A DNA stretch of 41,892 bases from Phycisphaerae bacterium. GTDB lineage: Bacteria > Planctomycetota > Phycisphaerae > Phycisphaerales > SM1A02. Shown here piece after piece: positions 7,853 through 16,000 of this stretch. The notes beneath the pieces are model-generated. The model saw only the letters and a program-made list of their open reading frames with translations, was not told where the DNA came from and did no database searches. The stretch is taken from the NCBI GenBank assembly GCA_016795035.1, contig JAEUIT010000016.1, positions 1 to 41,892 on the forward strand. The letters run 5' to 3'. Made by a program: the position numbers and the translations under genes. Within the stretch, counting starts at the first letter, position 1. Each line of letters opens with the position of its first letter.

Positions 7853-8815
7853 ATGGTCACGACGGCTTCGGCGGACTTCTTGGCGCTCGAGGGCCTTTCG
7901 GCCGACGAGCTGCGCTCTTGGATCGACGAGGCCGAGGCGATGCTGCCCTTCGCGACCGGCGCGCGGCCCATCGCGTCGCCGGCGCCGCTGGCGGGCAAGC
8001 TCGTCGCCAACATCTTCTTCGAGGACTCGACGCGCACCCGCTGCTCGTTCGAGATCGCGGCGAAGCGCCTCGGCGGCGACGTCACGAACCTCGGCGCGTC
8101 CGGCTCGAGCGCGAGCAAGGGCGAGACGCTCCTCGACACCGCCCGCAACATCGAGGCGATGGGCGTCGATGCGATCGTCGTCCGCTGCGCGATCTCGGGC
8201 GGCGCGCTCATGCTCGCGAACGCGCTCGACGTGCCGGTCATCAACGCCGGCGACGGGCGCCACGAGCACCCGACGCAAGGCATCCTCGACCTCCTCACGC
8301 TGCGTCGCCACTTCGAGGAGATGCACCGCAGCGGGAGCTTCGCCGGGCGCACGGTCGCGATCGTCGGCGACGTGATGAATAGCCGCGTCGCGCGGTCGGC
8401 GACCCATGGCCTCGTCACGCTTGGAGCCCGCGTCCTCCTCGTCGGCCCGCCGACCCTCGTGACGAAGGACTTCGAGTCGCTCGCCGGCGCCGGGGCGGGC
8501 TCGATCGAGGTCGCGCACGCGCTCGACCCGCACCTCGGGCATCTCGACGCGATCATGATGCTCCGCATCCAACTTGAGCGCGCGGCCGGCGGGGCCATCG
8601 CCGCCGACTACCGCTCGCAGTACGGGCTGACCGAAGCGCGGGCGGCACGCCTGCCGGAACGCTGCGCGATCCTGCACCCGGGACCGGTCAATCGCGGCGT
8701 CGAGATCGACGACCGCGTCATGGACGACCGCCGCCTGAGCCGGATCCTGACCCAAGTGACCGCCGGCGTCGCCACCCGCATGGCGGTGTTGCGACGGCTC
8801 TTGGCCGGACGCTGA
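7853..8815 (+). CDS. pyrB: Aspartate carbamoyltransferase catalytic subunit
   Basis: PyrB condenses carbamoyl phosphate and L-aspartate to N-carbamoyl-aspartate, the committed step of pyrimidine synthesis. At 320 residues it is close to the family norm. The carbamoyl-phosphate loop is FFEDSTRTR at 55-63, where Asp58 sits at a position usually Pro or Ala. The mobile loop Ser/Lys is in SSASKGETL (Lys89). HPTQ is at 139-142, and the C-terminal substrate motif reads HPGPVNRGVEI. No pyrC, pyrR or regulatory pyrI is adjacent, although pyrC often follows pyrB. The 42-nt upstream gap shows no clear Shine-Dalgarno, and nothing recognisable as a PyrR or attenuator structure was found. Confidence 0.95.
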   Translation: MVTTASADFLALEGLSADELRSWIDEAEAMLPFATGARPIASPAPLAGKLVANIFFEDSTRTRCSFEIAAKRLGGDVTNLGASGSSASKGETLLDTARNIEAMGVDAIVVRCAISGGALMLANALDVPVINAGDGRHEHPTQGILDLLTLRRHFEEMHRSGSFAGRTVAIVGDVMNSRVARSATHGLVTLGARVLLVGPPTLVTKDFESLAGAGAGSIEVAHALDPHLGHLDAIMMLRIQLERAAGGAIAADYRSQYGLTEARAARLPERCAILHPGPVNRGVEIDDRVMDDRRLSRILTQVTAGVATRMAVLRRLLAGR

Positions 8816-9003
8816 CCCCGCAGGTCATGCCGGCGCGCCCAAGAACTTCTGTCGCAGTTTCCGGCTCTTCTCAACTTCACTCCCGCGCGTGTCCGATGAA
8901 CGACCGGTAACGAACCGGCGCGGTCCTCGCGTCGTTTCGTCGTGTCGAGCGTCGCTTCCATCCCTCAACGGGCGACGTCCGGACCTTTGTGAAGGAGAGC
9001 AGC

Positions 9004-10587
9004 GTGAGCACTCAGCGTTGGTTGAGCGTCCCATTCCGCCGCGCCGCCCAGCAGGCTGCCAAGCGGGCCATCACCCGGCTGGTCGGCTGGACCGCCGGCA
9101 TCGTGGCGCTGGTGGCATTGAGCGGATGCGAAACGATGTCGTGGTTCGATCCGAGCCGTACCGGCTACTTCGAATTCACGCCGACCACGCTCCCCGTCCT
9201 GAGCCGCATCGACGTCGTCGAGCCCGAAGTCAGTTCGTGGTCGAAGTCGGTGCCGCCCTCATTCGAGGATCTTCAGCCCGGCGAACTTCAGTACCGGCTC
9301 GCGGCCGGCGACGAAGTGCGCGTCGAGGTGTTCGAGCTGGTGTCGCCTGGCCAGACGGACGTCGCGCTTCGCGTCGTCGATCCGAGCGGAACGATCCGCC
9401 TGCCCACGATCGGTGAAGTGACGGCGGGCGGCCTGACCGTCGCACAGCTCCAGAACGAGATCGAGGATCGGCTGCGCGGCTTCCTCAGCGATCCGATCGT
9501 CTCGGTCGTCCTCGAACGCGGTCAGGGATTCAACTTCGTCATCTACGGTGCCATCAGCGGCACCGGCGTCTACAGCCTCACGCGCCCCGACTTCCGACTC
9601 ATGGACGCGCTCGCCCTCGCCGGCGGCACGTTCAGCACGACGGAGAACGTCTACGTCATTCGGTCGGCTCCGCTCGAGAACTCGCTTTCGCCCTCGTACG
9701 GCGACACCGGCCTCAAGCGCCCCGATGCGAGCGGCCCGGCGAAGTCGCCCGATGCGAAGCCCGTCGACATCGAGGACCTGATCAACAAGCTGCCCGGCGG
9801 CGATCAGAAGCCGGCCGACGATCCGAACGCACCGAAGTCGCCGAGTCCCGGCATGCTCGGCCCGCGTTCGCAGGACGGCACGAAGCCCCCGGTCGACATC
9901 GACGACCTCCAGACCACGCAGCCCACGACGGCCCCGACGCCGCAGACCGAGCGCCCTGGCGTGCCCAACAGCTCCGGCTGGACGTGGGACACCGAGAAGC
10001 AGATCTGGGTGCGCTCCCCGAATGCGACCGGCATGTCGCCCGGCGCCGGCGACCAGACGCCGCCGAAGATGACCGAGCCGCAGATGTTCGCGACCCGGAT
10101 CATCCAGATCGATTACGACCGCCTTGCCCGCGGCGACAGCAACCTCAACATCGTCGTTCGTCCGGGCGACCGCATCTATGTCGACCCGCCGCTCGTGGGC
10201 GTCGTCTACATCGGTGGTGAAGTCAGCCGGCCCGGCGTGTACGAGCTTCCCCAGACGGGCGGCAAGCTCACCCTCAGCCGTCTCGTCGACGCCGCCGGCG
10301 GTCTTTCGCAGCTTGCGATTCCCGAGCGCGTCGACCTGATCCGCCGCGTCGGTCCGGGCCGCGAAGCTGCGATCCGCGTCAATCTTGGTGCGATCCGCCT
10401 TCGATCCGAGCCTGACATCGTGATGAAGCCCGACGATCACGTCCTGATCGGCACGAACTTCTTCGCCACGCCGCTCGCGGTCATCCGTAACGGCTTCCGC
10501 ATGACCTACGGCTTCGGCTTCCTCCTCGACCGTAACTTCGGTAACGACGTCTTCGGTCCGCCGCCGACCAACGTCCTTGGCGAGTAA
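9004..10587 (+). CDS. Wza-like polysaccharide export lipoprotein (SLBB domains)
   Basis: This is an outer-membrane polysaccharide export protein of 527 residues, longer than the roughly 380 of Wza. GTG 9004 is chosen over GTG 8989 because AAGGAG (8992-8997) sits at the right distance before it. The signal segment ends in the lipobox ALSGC (Cys42). The Poly_export domain runs about 90-180 (YRLAAGDEVRVEVFELVSPGQ, DPSGTIRLPTIGEV, AQLQNEIEDRL). A first SLBB domain follows (FVIYGAISGTGVYSL). Then comes an unusual Pro/Asp/Lys-rich linker, about 235-360, with two copies of a PVDIxDL motif. A second SLBB domain follows (VVYIGGEVSRPGVYELP). It is first in the polysaccharide/exosortase locus, but a terminator separates it from the rest. 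Confidence 0.92.
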   Translation: MSTQRWLSVPFRRAAQQAAKRAITRLVGWTAGIVALVALSGCETMSWFDPSRTGYFEFTPTTLPVLSRIDVVEPEVSSWSKSVPPSFEDLQPGELQYRLAAGDEVRVEVFELVSPGQTDVALRVVDPSGTIRLPTIGEVTAGGLTVAQLQNEIEDRLRGFLSDPIVSVVLERGQGFNFVIYGAISGTGVYSLTRPDFRLMDALALAGGTFSTTENVYVIRSAPLENSLSPSYGDTGLKRPDASGPAKSPDAKPVDIEDLINKLPGGDQKPADDPNAPKSPSPGMLGPRSQDGTKPPVDIDDLQTTQPTTAPTPQTERPGVPNSSGWTWDTEKQIWVRSPNATGMSPGAGDQTPPKMTEPQMFATRIIQIDYDRLARGDSNLNIVVRPGDRIYVDPPLVGVVYIGGEVSRPGVYELPQTGGKLTLSRLVDAAGGLSQLAIPERVDLIRRVGPGREAAIRVNLGAIRLRSEPDIVMKPDDHVLIGTNFFATPLAVIRNGFRMTYGFGFLLDRNFGNDVFGPPPTNVLGE

Positions 10588-10608
10588 TCGCAGTTCCCGC
10601 ACCGCACA

Positions 10609-10649
10609 CGCCGTCGGTGGCTCGGATTTGAGCCACCGACGGCGTTTCG
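10609..10649 (+). terminator. Intrinsic terminator after the export gene
   Basis: A perfect 15-bp stem (10609-10623 with 10630-10644) with a 6-nt loop, followed by TTTCGTT. It begins 21 nt after the stop codon. The downstream exosortase genes therefore probably use their own promoter. Confidence 0.85.
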
Positions 10650-11068
10650 TTCCCGTCGAGGTCCTGCTGGCGAACGGAGTTGCGAGTCCTCCGAACCAGC
10701 CGGTCGAAATCGCGTACCTTCCACACGCCGTTCCGCCGCGGAACGCCGCCAATCGTGCGGCGGCGCCGCTGCCGCCGCCGAACGATGGACCGCTTGGACC
10801 GTACGACCGCACGGATCGCGGGTCGCCCATCGATTGCGTCGTCTCGCCCCTGCGGCGGCGCCCGTGATCGAGGACGACAGACTCGGACGATTATCAGGCG
10901 TTCGACGAGAGGAGTTCAATCGGCACAGGTGGCTGGCCGATGGAGGGCGATCGGTGTCCGTGTGCCGATAGCCGACGCGGACGGCGGCATGGTCGAGAGT
11001 GGCGGCGGATTCGAACGTGAATCCCCTGTCGATGACGAGGAGCGGCTGGAGATCGGTTCGAGGCGCGA
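10650..11068. other. Non-coding leader between export gene and exosortase
   Basis: About 420 nt without a convincing gene. Frames across it give Arg-rich, shadow-like proteins. It presumably carries the promoter and leader of the exosortase operon, but I cannot assign -35/-10 boxes. One short frame from GTG 10929 to the TGA at 11070-11072 overlaps the exosortase ATG; its best Shine-Dalgarno (GAGAGGAG, 10907-10914) is too far from the GTG to be persuasive. Confidence 0.5.
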
Positions 11069-12121
11069 ATGACAGACGGGACGACTTCGCTCACCCCTGC
11101 GACGGATCAACCCGCGGCGGGCGCGGCCCACGCGACGACACGCGACGGGCTCCACGCGCCGTACCGGGTCGTTGCGCCGTCGACGCTCGCCGTCGCGTCG
11201 GTCGCGCTCGTCGGTCTCCTCGTGTGGGTGTTCTTCTTCTTCTTCCAGGCCCAGGTCAAGTTCGCGTTCCGCTCGCCGTCCGATTGGGGCCACACGCTGA
11301 TCATTCCCGCGATCAGCGGCTACTTCGTCTGGCTCAAGCGCAAGGAACTCCTCGCCGAGCCGTTCAAGCCCGCGTGGTTCGGCATCGTGCCGGTCCTCCT
11401 CGGGCTCGGCATCTATTTCATCGGATACCTCGGCCCGGCGTCGCTCATCGTGCACCACAACGCGCGCGGTGCCGGCGTCGGCCTCACGATCTTCGGACTC
11501 GCGCTCCTCCTCTTCGGATGGCGCGCGATGCGGTACCTCTGGTTCCCGCTCGCGTACCTCGTCGTCTTCGGCCAGACGATCTCCGACGGCGTCCTGCGCC
11601 CCGTCACCGAACAGATGCAGGATTGGTCCGCGCGCGGCGCGAGCCTGATGATGACGCTCTTCGGCATGGACGTCGAGCGCGAAGGCAACGTGCTCATCGT
11701 CTACCAGGACGGCGAGAAGAACCCGCTCAACGTCGCCGAAGCGTGCTCGGGCATGCGCATGCTGCTCGCCTTCCTCGCGCTCGGCGTCGCCATCGCGCAC
11801 ACCGGCCTCTCGCACTGGTGGCAGCGCGTGCTTCTCGTCGTTTCAGGCGTACCGGTTGCGATCGGCGTGAACGTGCTGCGGGTGATGACGCTCGGCATCC
11901 TCTCGCTCTGGGACGTCGGCTTCACGACGGGCGAGTTCCACAGCTTCGTGGGCCTCGTCTGGCTCTTGCCGGCGCTCCTCCTCTACCTCGGCATTCTCTG
12001 GGTCCTGCGCAGCCTCGTGATCGAGGACGGTGACGACCCGAAGGCCGCAACGAAGAAGTCCGACGGCAAGGCGAAGAAGAAGTCCGGCGGCACGCCGAAG
12101 GAGCCGACCCATGCGGTTTGA
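11069..12121 (+). CDS. Exosortase (XrtA/EpsH-superfamily transmembrane sorting enzyme)
   Basis: This multi-pass membrane enzyme is expected to process proteins with a short C-terminal sorting tail and hand them to the cell envelope. At 350 residues it has about eight hydrophobic segments between 40 and 315. The catalytic triad of the family is visible: Cys226 in NVAEACSGMR, Arg271 in NVLRVM, and His291 in GEFHSFVG. A charged cytoplasmic Lys-rich tail follows residue 318. A GAGG precedes the ATG. The next gene starts inside its 3' end (ATG 12111), pointing to translational coupling with the EpsI-family protein, a typical exosortase partner. It could belong to one of the planctomycete exosortase subfamilies; sequence alone does not let me name which. 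Confidence 0.94.
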   Translation: MTDGTTSLTPATDQPAAGAAHATTRDGLHAPYRVVAPSTLAVASVALVGLLVWVFFFFFQAQVKFAFRSPSDWGHTLIIPAISGYFVWLKRKELLAEPFKPAWFGIVPVLLGLGIYFIGYLGPASLIVHHNARGAGVGLTIFGLALLLFGWRAMRYLWFPLAYLVVFGQTISDGVLRPVTEQMQDWSARGASLMMTLFGMDVEREGNVLIVYQDGEKNPLNVAEACSGMRMLLAFLALGVAIAHTGLSHWWQRVLLVVSGVPVAIGVNVLRVMTLGILSLWDVGFTTGEFHSFVGLVWLLPALLLYLGILWVLRSLVIEDGDDPKAATKKSDGKAKKKSGGTPKEPTHAV

Positions 12122-12989
12122 TCGCACGATCACGTTGGCGTTCGTCGCGGCGTGCGCGATCCTCTTCCTCGGCGCGCTCGGCTTCGCCGGCGCTGTCCGG
12201 CAACTCAACTACTTCCTGATGAAGGAGCCGATCGAGCTCCGCGCCGCGCTCGACACGCTGCCCACGCGCATCGGCGAGTTCGAGCGCGCGGGCAACGATC
12301 GCCACTTCAGCAAGGAGATCCTCGAGGAGCTCGGCACCAACCAGTATGTCGACCGCACCTACGTGCGCAAGGGCCAGGTCGGCCCGATGCGCGTCGACGT
12401 GCACATCGCGTACTACACCGGCACCATCGACGACGTGCCGCACATCCCCGAGCGCTGCTCGGTCGTGCACGGCAACCAGCTCTTCGGCGACACGGTCGAG
12501 ATCCCGCTCAAGCTCGACACGTCGGCGTGGAACATGAAGTCCGGCGTCTTCAACCGCGCGACCGGCCTCGAGTACGCGTCGACGGAAGTCGCCGACCCCA
12601 TCACGCTGCGGCGCACGACCGTGCATCTGCCGGTCGAAGACCTCATCCTTCGCGTGAGCGAGTTCCAGAGCCCGTCGCGTCCGCGCTGGCGTCAGATCGC
12701 GGGATACCTTTTCATCGCGAACGGGCGCACCACGCCCAACGCGTACGGCGTGCGCCGCCTCGCCTTCAGCCGCACCGAGCGCTTCGCCTACTACTGCAAG
12801 ATCCAGTTGAGCGTCGAGGGCATGGTGCCCGGGCCCGACGACTCACTGATGCCCACGTTCATTGAGAACGCGAACGAGATCGTGAGCGCGATCCTTCCTC
12901 CGCTCATGGCTCGCTTGCCCGATTGGCCGGCGGTCGAAGCCGGCAAGCTCGACGTGCCGCCCGCGGCTCCAGCGCGCACCACTCCCTAA
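12111..12989 (+). CDS. Exosortase-associated EpsI-family protein (DUF3485-like)
   Basis: The 292-residue protein has one N-terminal membrane anchor (about 8-30) and a soluble extracytoplasmic domain. It matches the EpsI/DUF3485 pattern: an early LPTRIGEFE segment, then VDVHIAYYTGTIDDVPHIPERC near 84-105, and a late hydrophobic beta region (YLFIANGR). In other bacteria this domain is found fused to, or next to, exosortases and extracellular polysaccharide genes; its biochemical role is unresolved. The ATG lies 11 nt inside the exosortase gene, so the two are probably translated in coupling. It precedes the giant TPR protein by 30 nt. Confidence 0.88.
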   Translation: MRFDRTITLAFVAACAILFLGALGFAGAVRQLNYFLMKEPIELRAALDTLPTRIGEFERAGNDRHFSKEILEELGTNQYVDRTYVRKGQVGPMRVDVHIAYYTGTIDDVPHIPERCSVVHGNQLFGDTVEIPLKLDTSAWNMKSGVFNRATGLEYASTEVADPITLRRTTVHLPVEDLILRVSEFQSPSRPRWRQIAGYLFIANGRTTPNAYGVRRLAFSRTERFAYYCKIQLSVEGMVPGPDDSLMPTFIENANEIVSAILPPLMARLPDWPAVEAGKLDVPPAAPARTTP

Positions 12990-13019
12990 GACCTCTCCTC
13001 GGATTCCTCGAGATCACTC

Positions 13020-16000
13020 ATGGCTCGTCTCAACAAGAAACTCCTGTTCGTCGTCACCCTCGGCAGCGCTCTCACCGTGGGCGTGGGCGGCGTCGTCTTC
13101 TATCAGACGTATCGCGGTGACCCGATGCGCCACCTGCGCGCGGGCGACACCGCCTTCGCGGCGGGCGACTTTCGCAAGGCCGCCGACTCCTATGGCCGCG
13201 CGATCAGCAAGCGCCAGAGCGACCTGAGTTTCTACGCGAAGTACCTCGACGCCGCGTCGCGCGTCGTGCCTGAGAGCGCGTCGGAAGCGCAGGAGCGCTA
13301 CAACCTCTACATCGGCACGCTCGCGCGCCGCGCCCAGATCTCGCGCGGCGACGCCGCGTTGTGGCAAGTGCTGCTCGACGAGCTCCGCCTCCAAGGCGAG
13401 ATCCTGAGCACGTCGGAAACCTGGCGCGTCGTCGCCGACCGCATCCAGAACGAGATGCTCTCCTCGCTCGGCGAGACCGATCCGCTCGTGCCGCTCGGCG
13501 CCGCGTACTACGGCTACGCGCAAGCGCAGCGCGCCGACGCCGTCACGGCCGACGAGCGCTCGAAGTACTCGTCGCAGATCGAGGCGGCGATTCCTTCGCT
13601 CAAGGACCGTCCGCTCGACCTCGCGTACGGCGCGCTGCTGCGGCTCGCGTTCAACGACGCGCGCACGCTTGCCGCCGCCGGCCAGAAGGATCGCGCCGAC
13701 ATCGCATGGAAGACCTTCGACGAGCTCCTCGCGAAGGCCCAGGCCGCCTCGCCGAACGGCGCGAACGTGCAGCAGATGGCGCTCGAGCGCCTCGCGCTCC
13801 GCCGCCAGAACGGCGATACCGCCGTGACCGAGGCGATGGTCGATGCCGCGTCGAGCAAGCTCATGGCCGACGTGCTCGCGTCGGACGATGCGGTCGACGT
13901 CTTCAACACGTGGCGCACCGTGGGCGCGTCGAACGGCTCGAAGGGATTCGACCTCGCGAGCACGTTCCTCGAGACGTATCTCGCGAAGCACCCCGACGCG
14001 ATCCTTCACCGGCACGCGCTCGCGCGGACGCTTCAGTCGGTCGATCTCGATCGTGCCGAAGCGCAGGCGAAGGCGATCGTGGCCGCACCGCGCCTTCCGG
14101 TGAGCCTCATGTCGGCGACGCAGGAGGAGATCCGCGTCTCCGCCGCCGTGCAGCTCTTCGACATCGAGTTCATCCGCTTCTCCGCCGCGAAGGACGAGGC
14201 CGCCCGCGCGGCGTCGCTCGCCAATCTCGAGAAGCTCCGCGCCGAAGTCGCGGAACTCACCAAGGGTTCGGCGAACAACTTCGTCGTCACGAAGGCCGAC
14301 GGGAAGCTCCTCTTCGCGAAGGAAGACTTCGCGGGCGCGGCGCAGAAGTTCAACGAACTCATGAAGGCCGGCGCGCTCGTCGACGCCGAGCTCTACGTGT
14401 TGGCGTCGCTCACCGCCGAGCGCCAGAACATGCTCGGAAGCGCGCTCGAGAACGCGGTCGCGGGCCTCGATCTCGTCCCCGGCAACATCGACCTCATCGA
14501 ACGCAAGGCCGGACTCGAGCAGCAGCTCGGCCGCTTCGACGAGGCCCGCCGCACGGCGGAGATCGGCCTCACGATCCAGCCCGACAACGCGCGGCTCCTC
14601 AAGCTCCGAGAGTTGGCGGGGAATGCCTCGCAGCCGCTCGGCGTGAATCCCGACGATCCGCGCATCAAGGCGCTCGTCGAGGCGGAACGCGCGTTCGCCG
14701 CGAAGGATCTCGCGAAGGCCGACAGCATCCTGTCACCGGTCCTCGAGAAGTACCCCGACGACGTGTCGATCCTCACTGCGATGGCGCAGCTCCGCTTCTC
14801 GCAAGACAAGCGCGACGAGGCCTTGAAGTTCGCGCGGCGCGGCCTCGAACTCAGCCCGGGCAACAAGAAGCTGTTGCAGCTCGTGGCGTTCCTCGAGAGC
14901 GACGATCCGGTGCAGCGCGTCATCACGCTGGTGTCGCAGCAGCACCCCGAAGGCCCTGAACGCGTGGTGTGGACCTACGTCCGCCTCGGCAATCTCGCCG
15001 ACCAGACGGAGATCGGCCTGCCCGCGGTGCAGCGCGGGAATCCCACGGAAGCCGACCGTCAGGCGAAGCTGATTCCCGCGATGCGCACGGCCGAGGCCGA
15101 GTGGAAGACGAAGGCCTACGGCATCGATCCCTTCCACCCCGCGATCCTCGATCTCGAGTTCACCCGCGCCATCGCGAAGAAGGACTACGACGCCGCGAAC
15201 AAGATCGTGGCGACGGCCTCCGAGAAGTCGAAGGACGCGGCGCTTCCCTTCATGCTGAAGGCGCGCCTCGCCGTCGAGACGAAGAAGTACGGCGAAGCCG
15301 TGAGCACGGTCCAGCAGGCCTTCGACCGCAACCTCGACAGCGCCGACATGTGGCGCCTCATGGGCTACGCGTATGAGCAGGCGGGCGACCTTCCGGCGGC
15401 GCTTCGCGCCTACGCCGAAGGCTACAAGCGCGACCCGCTCAACATGAATAACGCGCGAGCCTACGTCTCGTCGCTCATCAAGTCGGGCGAGCGGCAGCAG
15501 GCGCTCGTGATCCTGCGCGAGGCGCGCAAGGTCGCCGTCGACGACGCCGAGATCGGCGACATCTGGATCCAGCTCGAATACGAAATCGGCGACCGCTCGC
15601 TTGCCCGCTCGATGCGCGAAGGCCGCTATCGCCTCGCGCCGACCGACAAGCGCAACGCGCTTGCGCTCGCGACCATGCTCTCCGAGCTTCAGCCGAACCG
15701 CGAGGACATCGGCGACGAGCGCGGCGTCACGAAGTACAACCCGCCGCAGTGGCAAGCGCTCGACGAAGCGACGCGCCAGCGCGAGATCAACGCCGCGCGC
15801 GACGCGTGGCGCCGCAAGAGCGACACGATCTTCGCGGAGCTCATCGCGGCCGACCCGGCGAATCCCGAACTCGCGCTCGTCCGCGCCGCGACCTATCGCC
15901 GCCAAGGCAAGCTGCCCGAGGCCGAAGGCGCGATCAAGAGCCTCATCACCCGCGCCGGCGACAAGGCCACGCCGCCGATGTTCGTCGCGCTCGGCATGCA

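Noticed and set aside
10577..10867. A 96-residue frame running through the terminator after the export gene.
   Set aside because: It starts inside the export gene, crosses a strong terminator hairpin and has no Shine-Dalgarno or domain.
10929..11072. A 47-residue frame whose TGA overlaps the exosortase ATG.
   Set aside because: The overlap is suggestive, but the nearest Shine-Dalgarno is about 14 nt from the GTG, there is no recognisable domain, and the upstream part of the same frame looks non-coding.
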